Shown here: positions 20,976 to 32,086 of the stretch, piece after piece
How positions within the stretch are numbered: the first letter of the stretch is position 1
Layout of the letters: each line of letters starts with the position of its first letter
NCBI GenBank assembly: GCA_007115705.1
Contig: QXEO01000339.1
Coordinates: 5,885,386-5,949,385, forward strand
Source: Dactylis glomerata
Lineage: Eukaryota; Streptophyta; Magnoliopsida; Poales; Poaceae
Direction: 5' to 3'
Length of the DNA stretch: 64,000 bases
Notes under the pieces: generated by a model
Database searches by the model: none
What the model saw: the letters and a program-made list of their open reading frames with translations, nothing else
Told to the model about the DNA's origin: nothing
Translations under genes and position numbers: made by a program

Positions 20976-21900
20976 GGGCATCTACAATGCTGGCCTCTTG
21001 AGGAGGCGCTTAAGTATCTAAAAAAAATCAATCAACGAGAATTATATGGACAAGAGTACTGACCCACAATGGAAGGCGCTAATCTCAGGCGCTTATATTA
21101 TTTACTAGTGCACGACCTGTGCACGTACGTGCCCACGTTCTGTAACCGCTGCTAGTCAGCCCCTATTTGTACCTCTGCAAACAGATCAATCGATAAGCTA
21201 CAGTTTCAGTCAATCTTCTTGTTTAGCAGGGAACTCCTGAGCCGCTGTCGCTGCATACGACGACTTGGCCGCCGCTGCTTTTGCAGCCGCTTCTTCCTGT
21301 CCTTCTTGACGCGCTCCAGCAGCTCCAGGTCGTCGTCCGTCTCCAGGATGGATGGCCAGCCACGCGCTGCCGGCTGACGGAGGAGGCATTTGCTGCTCGA
21401 CACGGCCACCGCTCTGAACGACCACGTGGCTTTCTTGAGAGCAGGGTGCAACAGCACGAGACCTTGTGAGCCGCTGCCTACGACGACTTGGCCGCCGCCG
21501 TGCTGCACCCGGCGAGCGTCCATGCTTCGGTAACTATGCTATGGCCATCATCTGATCAAGCCGTGTTGTGTGCGGAAAGGGGAAAAGAGAAAAGTCCAAC
21601 CGGTAAGAAACTTACCGGTGGCATAGGTTGTAAATTGATTTAAAATTTGGGCTAATTTAGGAGTGACGTACCTACCGACCTACCGACCGATTGCAATATT
21701 ATTAGTAGAGAGAGATTTTGTTCGCTTGGATGCCTTTATGGGCTGGTCGAACCGTTTTTTGCGGAAGAAACAAAAGTGAAGCGTCGACGCAATCTCTAGC
21801 AACGATGCTAGGCTAATTCCTAGGATTGACAGGGATTTCGGTCTAACGGCCAGGAATTTGGTCCTAGCGCTCGTCCTAAGCGCTCTCATTGTAGATGCCC
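20976..21900. mobile_element. Second TAA-flanked element, 925 bp, directly adjoining the Harbinger
   Basis: Ends GGGCATCTACAATG (left) and CATTGTAGATGCCC (right) are perfect inverted copies of 14 bp. TAA lies at 20973-20975, shared with the Harbinger element, and at 21901-21903. It has no transposase. The interior holds a minus-strand frame that looks like coding sequence (next entry). Confidence 0.82.
21206..21523 (-). pseudogene. Possible captured gene fragment in the 925-bp element
   Basis: A 105-codon minus-strand frame includes GWPSILETDDDLELLERV followed by the basic stretch KKDRKKRLQKQRR. The mixed, protein-like composition differs from the flanks and resembles the end of a nucleus-encoded plant protein, but I cannot name it. 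It shows no start context or splice signals and lies wholly inside a non-autonomous element. A captured fragment is the best reading; chance is possible. Confidence 0.4.
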
Positions 21901-23652
21901 TAAAAGATGTCTACATATATACAGGGCAATGATGGGCTAAAAATCTTATATTTTAGAAAGGAGGGAGTACTCGAAATTGTCCATTGATTCGGAAAAATTA
22001 TTCATTTAATTCAAAAGTGGTACGGTAAGAGCACACTCTAGTATAGTATTTTGGTGGATGTGAATATAACCTACACCCAAGCATGAGTATGCGTAAATAT
22101 TACTTGCAAATTACGAGAAACTACACCCAAGATGCTAGAACTACTTCAGGCATTTGTGCTTGAACTACAACACCATCAAAATTACAGCACTCATGTTTTG
22201 GTTAACCGAAATCAACAAGCAATCCAAACCCGCCAGGAATCATCACCGTAGTTCTTGATAACCATTTGAAAAGGTTTTTTACATGACAGGAAAGGCACAA
22301 AGCAAGGGAGAACAAGACTAGCTAGAGAACGTCCACAGATCAATATCGACGCTTACACCTAAATTTCTAGCTTAAAATTTTCTAGCTTCGTGACTTCCGC
22401 CTCCTCTTTCTCTTCCTCTTCTTAACCTTCTGATTGGACGGAAGCTTGGCCATGATCTCGTTCACAACAGAGGTATAGGTCGTAGTTAAATGCTTCCAGC
22501 CATCTGTCTCCTTTACTTTATCCAAATACTCGGGAGGTTGTACTTGGATAAACTTGAAGCACGCCTCCTTCAATCTGTGGCAATAGTGTTGCTCAGCTAG
22601 AGCAAGAGTAGACGCCACCGAGCTCACACCTATAAGCTCGCACAGGTTCCGTTCACATATGAACTTGAGCCGTTGGAGATCATATTTATCGGCAGCTACA
22701 AATAAGTCTTGCATCCACATTATGTATTCTAATGATTCCACTTCTTCTACTTGTTTGACAACTTCTGCTTTGTCTCCCTCAATGTTGTTGTCGATGTCCA
22801 TCCGGGGGAATGAATCTGTGTAGATGAACCTAAGCAAAGCCACAAACACTTTTGCTCCAATGTCTTTGATTTGTATGGCACTCAAAGTAATGCCCTCTGC
22901 CATGGGACCAAAGAGCATTGCCTTGAAGACTTCTGATCGGGCTGCAAGCACACACCGATGTGCAGCGAACATCTGACCGCTGACCTCGAATGTCACATCA
23001 GCACCCATCTTGTTTTCAAGGAGATCGTTAAAATGATCATGTATGTCTGACAGGGTGCCATCAACATTCATGGGAGCGTTAAGACCCTTGAAAACCATGA
23101 TGTCACAACGGATGGTGAAACAATCATCCTTCAGGTAAGCCGAGCGTTCAAGGGCACCTCTATTGATGTACTTGTTGCCGCCCCTACATGGTGTTTTGTC
23201 AGAGAAGTTGAATGTTTCAGTCTGACGAATATATACCGGCTTTTGACACTCAGACTCGTCGATGAAAGAAAGATGGTACTTGACCTGCACAGCCTCTTCA
23301 AGATCTTCATCAACACGGCCAAGAAAGAGAGAGATGAAATCAGCACAGCTTGGGTTGGCACCATTAGGAAAGTAGAAGATGCGCCATTTATGGCATCCTA
23401 CAATGAAAGGCCCGGATCCGATGCACCTGCCGTTGGGCACCTCTTGCACCGTGCGCGAGTAGCCATTGACCGCAAGCAGGTGGTACGAGTAGTCCATGCC
23501 GACGTCGATGGCTCTCGTGGTGCAGTGACTTCCGTCTGTGACAATGGACATGCCATTGAACGATGACATGAAGAAAATGTTGTCGTAGGCTTGATCTCGT
23601 TTGGCGGTCCGCCGTGTAACTTCGTCAGATGCTACCTGACAACAGACACACG
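21901..23652. repeat. Segmental duplication copy A, right part
   Basis: Matches 36133-36645 continued at 45181-46434. It includes the rest of the Stowaway, the 3' flank and whole coding region of MATH-BTB A, and about 80 bp upstream of its start codon. Similarity ends near CACACGG at 23652/46434. Confidence 0.92.
22382..23569 (-). CDS. MATH-BTB protein, copy A
   Basis: Single-exon gene of 395 residues. Residues 5-150 form a divergent MATH domain (YHLLAVNGYSRTVQEVPNG, then FFSD-type SDKTPCRGG text). Residues 180-300 form a BTB/POZ domain (LLENKMGADVTFEVSGQMF, AAHRCVLAARSEVFKAMLFG). A BACK-like helical segment follows (AADKYDLQRLKFICERNL), then a basic tail KKRKRKRRRKSRS that could be a nuclear signal. 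Plant MATH-BTB (BPM) proteins are substrate adaptors of CUL3 ubiquitin ligases; the family is strongly expanded in grasses and its targets vary, so the target is unknown. The ORF is intact. The duplicate at 45134-46354 differs at about 20 residues, counted by eye. Confidence 0.93.
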   Translation of the reverse strand: MSSFNGMSIVTDGSHCTTRAIDVGMDYSYHLLAVNGYSRTVQEVPNGRCIGSGPFIVGCHKWRIFYFPNGANPSCADFISLFLGRVDEDLEEAVQVKYHLSFIDESECQKPVYIRQTETFNFSDKTPCRGGNKYINRGALERSAYLKDDCFTIRCDIMVFKGLNAPMNVDGTLSDIHDHFNDLLENKMGADVTFEVSGQMFAAHRCVLAARSEVFKAMLFGPMAEGITLSAIQIKDIGAKVFVALLRFIYTDSFPRMDIDNNIEGDKAEVVKQVEEVESLEYIMWMQDLFVAADKYDLQRLKFICERNLCELIGVSSVASTLALAEQHYCHRLKEACFKFIQVQPPEYLDKVKETDGWKHLTTTYTSVVNEIMAKLPSNQKVKKRKRKRRRKSRS

Positions 23653-24662
23653 GTCAGTGGCGGAGCCAGAATTTTTATATTAGGTATTCGGAGTCAAAAA
23701 AAATTACAGCACACAAATATAATATACCTAGGTTCACTATAACAAGAAAAAAAATAAAAATAGTTGTGTATAGTACTTATGTATTTCTGTTAAATTATAT
23801 GAACAAATAAAACCTATTGTTTATCTCTATGATTACCCATTTGAAAGGGTGCAATGGTGTCATCATCGCTATAAAAAAACTAACCAAGCAAACATTCAAG
23901 AATTGCTCTCCTATTTTATTTGTCAATTGCCAAATGAATCTAAAACCCTAGTTGTTTGCATGGGGATTATCCTCCTATTCCTCGACTCTTTATTAAGGAG
24001 ACATACCGATAAAAGAGCGGCTATTCTCCTAAAGTGGGAAAACAACTACATAAAAATCATTCTAACATCCACCAATCTCAGTTGGGAAAATCAAAACAGA
24101 AATAAAAATTGAAGCACTTCTTACCGTGGCGTCTCACGACTCACTGTCCAAGAATTAGGGCGCTGTAGCCTGTAGGCGAAAAATTTCCTGCTGCTACGGT
24201 GCCGCAGCTCCGTCGTAGTCGTAGGCGTTCGTGCCGGACGCTGTTGTTGAGCTCTACCGTGCGCAGCGCTGGTGCGGCGTCACTCGTCAGGCGTAACCGC
24301 AGGAGCGGGGGCGTGGGGAATTAATCGCGGGCGCGGGGCCTGGAGTAACTACGACGCTCCGGCCGTGGGGCGAGAGGGCGAGGGCCTGGCGGTAGGCGGC
24401 GGCAGGGGCTAAAGGAACGACGGTCTTAGATCGATGAGGGACAGGGAGAAAGGCGTAGAGGAAGAGGAACGAAGGAGCACTTCCTCTAACTCTGAATCGG
24501 TGCCTACACGTGATTGGGTACAGGCTCAACAACGTGTGTTTGGCCCAGGTTGGAACGGCTCGACTCTGAAGAGCTCACTACAGCACGTTTTTGCGATTTT
24601 CCTGACAGTAACATGTACAAAAGAACATTAACATGTATATACATATATACAAGGGCTTATAT
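23653..24662. other. Upstream region of MATH-BTB A, no gene recognised
   Basis: 23653-24110 is AT-rich and starts with TCAGTGGCGGAGCCAGAATT, a phrase common in grass repeats. 24150-24450 is GC-rich, perhaps the true promoter of MATH-BTB A or a repeat. Frames there lack recognisable domains. Confidence 0.35.
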
Positions 24663-26565
24663 TGTTGGAATTTGGTTGTGGGCTTTAGCCCATGGCCCAA
24701 TACAAATTCTGAAATTCTCATGATCCATTCATATCTAGCAAGGGGTGGCACCAAAGTTTAGTCTCACCTTGCTAGTTTGAGGGGAGCTGCACCAATATAT
24801 ATAGTGGGGTGTTCTACTACCTCCTAAAGTGAGAGAAGAGGCGAGGCTTACGCGCGAGCTTACTTATCTTTTTGCTGTTCGGAAAAATTACTGCGCGAGT
24901 TATTTCTCTATCAGCCGTTTTCGGTTTTTCCGGATCGTGGGCTGTTACTAACTCGGACGTGGGAGGCGCCCCACGTCTTACCCGACCGGCGCTATATAAG
25001 CAGGCTTAGGCGCAAACCCTAATCACGTCGTATCACATCCCTCTCTCGTCTCCAGAGCCTTGCGCCGCCGCTACACCTTCTCCATCCCCTCTTCCGCGTG
25101 CACCGGACGACGGGACAGTAGGCCTCCGGAACCCCGCCTCTTGTGAACCTGTACGGGTGAGGGGCGATCAGGTTTTTGGGGAGCGCTTCTACGCGACTAC
25201 TGACGGCATCACGTCGACCGACGACTCCTTCCCCGACGAGGACTTCTTCCCGGACATCAGCAGCCTCTACATCGATGACATGGCTGACGACGCTGGTGCC
25301 AACGCCAACGCGAACCTCAACGCCAACGCGAATCTGAACACGAACGTGAATCCTCCTGCAGCACCGTATGCAATCTGTACCCATCTCTTCTAGTTTCTGT
25401 TACAATATTCTTGTACTAGTGTTTGGAATAGATGTGATCTCTTTATCTGTGTTAGATATTATCTGTTCGTCTATTCTGCTAGTATGCATGATTAGGTTAA
25501 TTCCTGTAATTATCATCATGTTTTATTATTGGTTATTTTGGATTAAATCTTATGATAAATTGCTTATATATTCGACAATCCAAAAACCTTATTATAGGCA
25601 ACTGAGTCCAACTGGCTTGGCCGCGGCTACCAGGCCGCCTCCCTTTGATGGTGTCCATTATAAGAGATGGCACACGAGAGCAGTTCTATGGCTGAAAAAC
25701 CTAGGCTGCTATAGCGCCACTCTTGGCAGACCTGAGGGATATCTTTCTCCTGCTCAGGAGGAAGCTTTTCAGAAGTCAACACCATGTTTATGGGGCTTTG
25801 TTCAACATTCTTGGTGACAACATTGTTGACACCTATATATCATTTGATAATGGCAAGAATACGTGGGATGCGCTGGAAGCCAAGTTTGGTGTTTCTGACG
25901 CTGGCACTGAGCTGTATATCATGGAGCAATTCTATGATTATAAGATGATGACTGATGACCGTCCCATTGTGGAGCATGCTCATGAGATACAGTCTCTTGC
26001 CAAAGAACTCGAGCAGTTCAAGTGTATCTTACCGGACAAGTTCGTGGCCGGTGGCATTATTGCCAAGCTTCCTCCTTCATGGAGGAACTTTGCTACTTCT
26101 CTGAAACATAAGAGACAGGAGCTTTCCGTTTCGGATCTCATTGGTTCTCTTCATGTTGAGGAAAAGGCGAGAGCAAAGGATACACGTGTTTGAGGTTTTG
26201 ATGGAAGTTCTAGTGCACATGTGGTACAGAAAAATAACTTCCAGTCCCACAAGTCCGAGAATAAGAACAAGTTTGAGGTCAAGGGAAAGTTTGATGGCAA
26301 GAACAAGGCCTCGCAGACTACCAACTTCAAGAAGAAGACTGAGTATAAGAAGAAAGGGTCCTGCCATGTGTGTGGTGATCCGAATCATTGGGCTCCTAGC
26401 TGCCCTAAACGCTTTGATAAGCGTTCACATGGAAACGGCGGCAATTCTGCCAATGTTGTTGTTGGTGATACCGATATGAAGGATGTTAGGTACGGTATAT
26501 TTCCTACTATCCTTTCAGTTTGTCATTCACCTGAATGGTGGATAGACACCGGTGCCAATATACAT
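24663..26565 (+). mobile_element. Truncated copia-type retrotransposon, 5' part only
   Basis: Starts TGTTGGAATTTGG, a typical copia LTR start. TATATAAG stands near 24993. It is followed by a gag gene and the start of the protease, then stops abruptly at 26565, where copy B of the duplication begins. No integrase, reverse transcriptase or 3' LTR follows. The 3' edge of the 5' LTR was not identified. Confidence 0.7.
25157..26565 (+). pseudogene. Copia gag-protease, broken and truncated
   Basis: Exon 1 (25157 or 25280 to 25365) is Asn/Ala-rich. A GT-AG intron of 232 bp (25366-25597) joins it in frame to QLSPTGLAAATRPPPFDG. The gag region has VDTYISFDNGKNTWDALEAK and ELEQFKCILPDKFV (UBN2-type). 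The CCHC knuckle is CHVCGDPNHWAPSC, and the protease start is WWIDTGANIHV. Damage: a frameshift near 25775, a TGA at 26191-26193 (probably from CGA) and loss of everything after the protease motif. The frame runs on into copy B sequence and ends at 26637; that tail is chimeric. Confidence 0.82.
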
Positions 26566-26658
26566 GTGGATGGGTCGGGAGGAGGGAAGAAGTGGGTACC
26601 GATCGAGGCACGCTTGCGATCTGAAAACGTGGCATAGAGGCGGTTGCGATGCGCTCAT
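26566..26658. repeat. Segmental duplication copy B, first part
   Basis: Matches 16198-16290 and ends in CTCAT (26654-26658), the target site of the gypsy element. It resumes after the second CTCAT at 35109. Confidence 0.9.
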
Positions 26659-28286
26659 TGATGCGTGGTGAATGACCAGCCCATTGGGAACCCCAAGAGG
26701 AAGGTGTGATGAGTATAGCAGCTAGTTTTCCCTCAGTTAAGAAACCAAGGTTTAATATCGTTCTTGAAGAAGAGGGACGGTGACGACTGAAGGTGATGCT
26801 TGCTAGTTTGCGACAGCAGCGGACAACTGGCGCTTTGTCCAAGCTTTGCTTGCTAGCTGCAACGTGGAACCTGCACACACACAAACAAATACTTTGCTCC
26901 CAACTTGCGATGAGGTTGTCAATCTCACCGGTTTGCTTGAAACAAAGGTTATGAGTGTATCGAGTGGAAAACAGTAGTAATATGCGAGTAAAGTAAACAG
27001 TGCGGGAAAAGTAAACAGGTGATTGCAATATGATTAAAATAGGACCGGGGTCCACAGTTCACTAGTGGTGTCTCTCCATAGATAAATAACATGCTGGGTA
27101 AACAAATTACAGTTGGGCAATTGATAGAATAAAGATAACGTGATATGTCAAGAAGATCACTATGAGATTTACTCTGGGCATTACAACAAAATACATAGAC
27201 CGCCATCCAACTGCATCTATGACTAATAATCCACCCTCGGGGATATCATCCGAACACCCCAAAAGTATTAAGTTGCGAACAACAGATAATTGCATTAAGC
27301 AAAGTGTGTAATGTAAACAAAGCATAAGCCCTTGAGCATATGAATGTTGTTTTCTCCCTAGTAGCAATAGCACATCTACCACCTTAGAGGTTTCTGTCAC
27401 TCCCCCAGGTGAAATAGAGGCATGAACCCACTATCGAGCATAAATACCCCCTCTTGGAGTCACTAGCAACTACTCGGCCAAGATAGCTACTAACAACGGA
27501 GAGCATGCAAGATCATAAACAACATAGAGATAACAAAAGATATAATTCAGTACAGCAACTTAATCATAAACACCAATATTCATCGGATCCCAACAAACCA
27601 ACATCATAGTATTACATAACGGTGATCTCAATCATGTAGGGCAGCTCATGAGATCTAAACATGAAGCACATGGTGGAGAAGACAACCAGCTAGCTACTGC
27701 TATGGACCCATAGTCCAAGGTAGACTACTCACTCATCGCTCCGGAGGCAAGCATGGCGATGAAGAAGACCTCCGGTGGCGATTTCCCTCTCCGGCAGGGT
27801 GCCGGGAAGAGCTTCTGGACCCTCCCGATCTTCGGGTCGACGGCGGCGGCGGATCGCGATGTATTCTGGAAAACTGATCGGGGGCTTAGGTTTTTCTCGT
27901 CAGGGGGTATATGTAGGCGAAGGGGGGCTGTCAGAGGTGGAGCCACGCGGCCTCACAAGGGGGTGGCGCGGCCAGGGGCCAGGCCGCGCCGCCCCTGTGT
28001 GTGGGGGCCACGTGGCCCCCCTCCGTCAGGTCTTCGGATGTTTGGGAGCTCCCCGGTGAAATATGACTTCAGGAACTTGTTTCGTCCAATTCCGAGAATA
28101 TTTCCTGTGTATCACTTCTGAAACACAAAAACAGCAGAAAACAGGAAACTGGCACTGTGGCACTTCGTTAATAGGTTAGTCCCGGAAAGTGTGTAAAAGT
28201 ACCACTAAGTGTAACGAAACAATAGGCAAATGGTGTAAAAACAAGCATGGAGCATCAAAAATTATAGATACGTTTGAGACGTATCA
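26659..28286 (-). repeat. 3' LTR of the gypsy element (left in window)
   Basis: On the minus strand it begins TGATACGTCTCAAACG and ends CCACGCATCA. It is the same length as the other LTR and differs at about 12 positions counted by eye (for example near 26680, 27053, 27368, 27782, 28250). Confidence 0.95.
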
Positions 28287-28287
28287 A

Positions 28288-28301
28288 GCATCCCCAAGCT
28301 T
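28288..28301 (-). other. Polypurine tract of the gypsy element
   Basis: Minus strand AAGCTTGGGGATGC directly before the 3' LTR. The same 14 bases occur at 30494-30507 and 30550-30563. Confidence 0.7.
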
Positions 28302-31219
28302 AACTCCTGCTCGTCCTCGAGTAGGTAAGTGATAACAAAGAATAATTTTTGAGGTGACATGCACCTACACAATCTTGATCATATATGTAAGCATTGATGA
28401 GCTGGGATCAATAGAACTTAAAACATGGGCATGAAAGATATAATCATGACAATAAGAACTTAGCAACCATGTTGTAAACATGTAAATGAACACAAACAAA
28501 AGATCATGATAATGAAACAATGAAAGTCAAACGTGTGTTCTAATCATAAGGAAAAACATACAAATGGTTTTCAGCTTGTCCTTCAAAGAGAGCAAAACAT
28601 AAATGCATAGGACACCTCAAAGTTTAAGAGGGCGACTAGATACAAATAATTTAAGAACAAGTGAAACCAACAATATGAGTCAATCAATGAACCTTGGGAC
28701 AATGCATATCACACTAAGAATGACAACTATGCTCTCTTAATGGTGCATAAAGAAAGAAGGTGGTGACTCAACATAAAAGTAAAAGAAAGGCCCTTCGCAG
28801 AGGGAAGCAGTGATTGCAAGTTTTATAACCTTCAAAAATTATGGTACTTACCGGCTTTGAGCTCTCATTGCCCCCATCATAAGCATCTTGAATGGTTAAA
28901 GTTAATGCGAGAACAATTATGATGCATATGCTTGACAAATCATAAGTTGAAAACCTCGTGTCCCGTGAATACAAGTACCCAAACCATGCTAGTTTACTTA
29001 GAGTCCCAAGCAAGGCTCTTGTCATTGTAAGTATATGCATATCATTGAGAACCGCCAATGGGGTACCTCCGTGCCCGATGACATGGAACAAGCCCACACC
29101 AAAATGACAGGACAAGCAGACAATGAACACCTCGACATCTCTTTTATTTGCTATATTGTTTAGCTTTTTATTGTGAGATGCGTCGTCGAATGTTCACCAT
29201 GGGTATGCTGCAAATTTCCACCATGAATTATGCATGGCTTAGATTGGCGGCCCGGCGTTTCCCTAACACATATAAAAACTCCATGATCCTCACAAGATTC
29301 CCAATTCATTTCACACAGCGGGCATCCATAAACAAAAGATCACGATATCAACTCAAAAGGAAGTGCAATGTTGAAAGCTTGCCCCATGACAGCATGGCTG
29401 GGCTAGAATCCAACTTACAACTTGCAAGCATAACAACTCAGCATAAAAGACCACAATGTCAAAATTTTAAGAACAGGAAAAAGTAAAGTGTGCCTTCCGG
29501 TTCGTAAGAGCTTTACTGACCGAATTTCACATAACACTGGTAAGAGTTTAATTTGAAGAGAATATAAAAGCAAGTCAAATTTACTTGGAATAGCAAATTG
29601 CTAGTAGGTATGTATGGTGGACACAATGGAAAACTTGGCTTTAGGAGTTGGATGCACGAGTAGAGCTCATACTCAGTACAAGGCGAGGGCTAGCAAAAGA
29701 CTGGGAGCGACCAACTAAGAGAGCAATAATGGCCATAATCATGCAAAGCGACAAAGCGACATTAAAAGAAGCATACGATGGCATCAAAAGTCAAAAACTA
29801 AATGATCATGAAGGCTAATGGCGACTTTATAAGAGTCTAACATGTGTGAGCATGCGCCAAGTCAACCCAAATAAAGCATCAAGGAGAAAACCAAAATAAT
29901 GCTTCCATACAATAAAAACAACGCATGATTTTTTTCAAAGGCTCATTAAGCAATCTCAGTTATTTGAGACAAGTCATGCTACAGCAAAACCACTAAGCAT
30001 ACTATCAAAAAGACATCAAGCATGACATGAAAAAGCCTAAGCCGCAGTCTACACAAGCTCCTTCTTGTACCACTATTTTGCACAAAGCTTTTTCTCTTTT
30101 CCAACACCATTTGAAATTTTTTAAGACACCTCTTTTGATGAAAACCAATAAAGATCAGAGGCAAAAATACACCTTGATGAAAAGATATGACAAGATCTGA
30201 ACGCATATCAAGGCGAAAACGAAAACCAAAAGCAGTAGCGGAAAAAGTAGAATGCTCGATAAACGATAAGAGTGAAAACTAGAGCATTCTTTGCAAATGA
30301 AAACGAGTACATCTCCTCCAAAGGAAATTTGTTGGGGTCCAACCATTTATTGCAGCAAACAAACAAACTAAACAAACTAAGAAAACTAAAACAACTGACG
30401 CTCCAAGAAAAACACATAGTGCATGAAGCAATAAAAATATAGTGTTTTGAAAGGTGACCTGATTTTTGCCGATGAAGAAGGGGTGCCTCGGGGGCATCCC
30501 CAAGCTTTGACGCTTGTACTTCTTGGATATTTCTTGGGGTGATGCATGGGCATCCCCAAGCTTGAGATTTTGTCTGTTCTTCAACTCATCTCATCATTCT
30601 CCAATCCCTACACTTGAAAACTTCCTTCATACAAAACTAAACACAATTCTATTAGCAACATTAGTGTAAGCATAAAATATATTCAACCTCTTTTAGCTTC
30701 AGGTTTCAACCCAAAACAACCACATATAAAGTATATACTACTGTAGCAACTTCCACAAGAGTTCCATGATCAAAAAGAACTCAAAAGAAAGCGATAAAGT
30801 GGCAAAAACAAATATTGGCAGAAATCTGTCAAAACTGGACAGCTGATAATGGACGAATTTTTGAGGGATTTTCTGTTGCTCAAATCAAAAAGTGTTCAAC
30901 TAAGAAAAGTTTTGATATAACCTGGGGCATATGCACAAGAAATCGCAGGTCCAAAAGATAAACAGAGAATTTTCACGAATTTTTACGGTGCAGCACCGAA
31001 AACAGTTTTAGGACAGCAATAACCCCAAATCTTTACCTCACTCAAATTAGAGGCTTCTCTTGGCACAAAAACGAAATAAACAAGATAAGGAGCGGTCATT
31101 ACAGTAGTAATGACTTCCAAGACTCAAATAAAAGAAAAAGTACTGAAAAGTAAACAATGGGTTATCTTCCAAGAGTGCTTTTCTTTAACGCCTTTGAGCT
31201 AGGCGCAGAAAATTGCGAA
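28302..31219 (-). other. Non-coding internal region of the gypsy element
   Basis: No retroviral pol domain is recognisable in any frame over 2.9 kb. Frames present are short and A/T-driven. In a complete relative, reverse transcriptase and integrase genes would be expected here. Confidence 0.7.
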
Positions 31220-32086
31220 TCAAGTAATATCAAGTGATGAAGCATCAAGCTCATAATTTGCTCTAAGAATAGAGTCAAAAAGTAATTTCTTTCTTTTCCT
31301 AGGGAAGTGTTCCATACCTTTCTTTAGTGGGAATTGATACTTGATAGTGCCTTCCCTCATATCAATGATAGCACCTACAGTTCGAAGAAAGGGTCTTCCC
31401 AAAATAATAGGACATGAAGCATGGCATTCAACGTCCATAACAAGAAAATCAACGGGAACAAGGTTATTGTTAACCACAATAAGAACATCATTAATCCTTC
31501 CCAAAGGTTTCTTCTTAGCAACATCAGCAATAGGAACATCAAAATAACACTTTTCAAGTGGTGGTAAATCAAGCATGTCATAAATCTTTCTAGGCATGAT
31601 GGAAATACTAGCACCTAGATCACATAAAGCATGGCAATCATAACCATTAACATGCATATCAATGATGGGTTCCCAACCATCTTCTAACTTCTTGGGAACA
31701 GAGGCTTTCTGCTTCAACTTTTCATCTCTAATCTTTATGAGAGCATTGGTAATATGCTTAGTAAAAGCAATATTTAAAGAACTAGCATTGGGAGTCAAAG
31801 CAAGCTTTTGCAAGAACAAAATAACTTCAGATATATTGCAGCCATCAACATCAAAATCATTAAAAGTAATAGAGCTATCATCTCCCACACTCCGAAAAAT
31901 TTCAGCACTCTTTTGAGAAAAAGTTTTGGCAGTTTTAGGCTTTTTAACACAAGGAGTGGGAGTTTTCTCTACACCAATCAAAGTAAGAGGGTTGCTATCA
32001 GTAGGAGCAACATCATTAGAGGTAGTAATAGTACATACCTTCATCTCTCTAGCCATCTCATCTTCTCTTTCCCACCTGGCATGCAA
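31220..32086 (-). CDS. Gypsy aspartic protease region
   Basis: An open frame of 288 codons directly following the gag stop and in the same frame. It contains a retropepsin: active-site motif HALCDLGASISIMP (Asp-Leu-Gly variant common in plant gypsy elements), then CPIILGRPFLRTVGAIID, the flap-to-ILGRPFL region. It ends with a stop at 31220-31222 without reverse transcriptase. It would be made only by reading through the single TAA that separates it from gag, or the TAA is a mutation of CAA. Confidence 0.85.
   Translation of the reverse strand: MHARWEREDEMAREMKVCTITTSNDVAPTDSNPLTLIGVEKTPTPCVKKPKTAKTFSQKSAEIFRSVGDDSSITFNDFDVDGCNISEVILFLQKLALTPNASSLNIAFTKHITNALIKIRDEKLKQKASVPKKLEDGWEPIIDMHVNGYDCHALCDLGASISIMPRKIYDMLDLPPLEKCYFDVPIADVAKKKPLGRINDVLIVVNNNLVPVDFLVMDVECHASCPIILGRPFLRTVGAIIDMREGTIKYQFPLKKGMEHFPRKRKKLLFDSILRANYELDASSLDIT

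Noticed and set aside
20114..21001. Pro-rich and Gly-rich ORFs of 198-294 codons over the Harbinger ORF1 leader
   Set aside because: Composition and 18-bp repeats explain them; they overlap the likely 5' untranslated exon of ORF1.
26221..26637. Novel fusion protein of copia gag and WVPIEARLRSENVA
   Set aside because: The tail is the WD40 upstream flank read by chance after a duplication breakpoint; the same peptide occurs in a spurious frame at 16044-16265.
27753..28121. ORFs repeated at 27753 and 34575 as a duplicated gene
   Set aside because: Both lie inside the two LTRs of the gypsy element and duplicate because the LTRs do.
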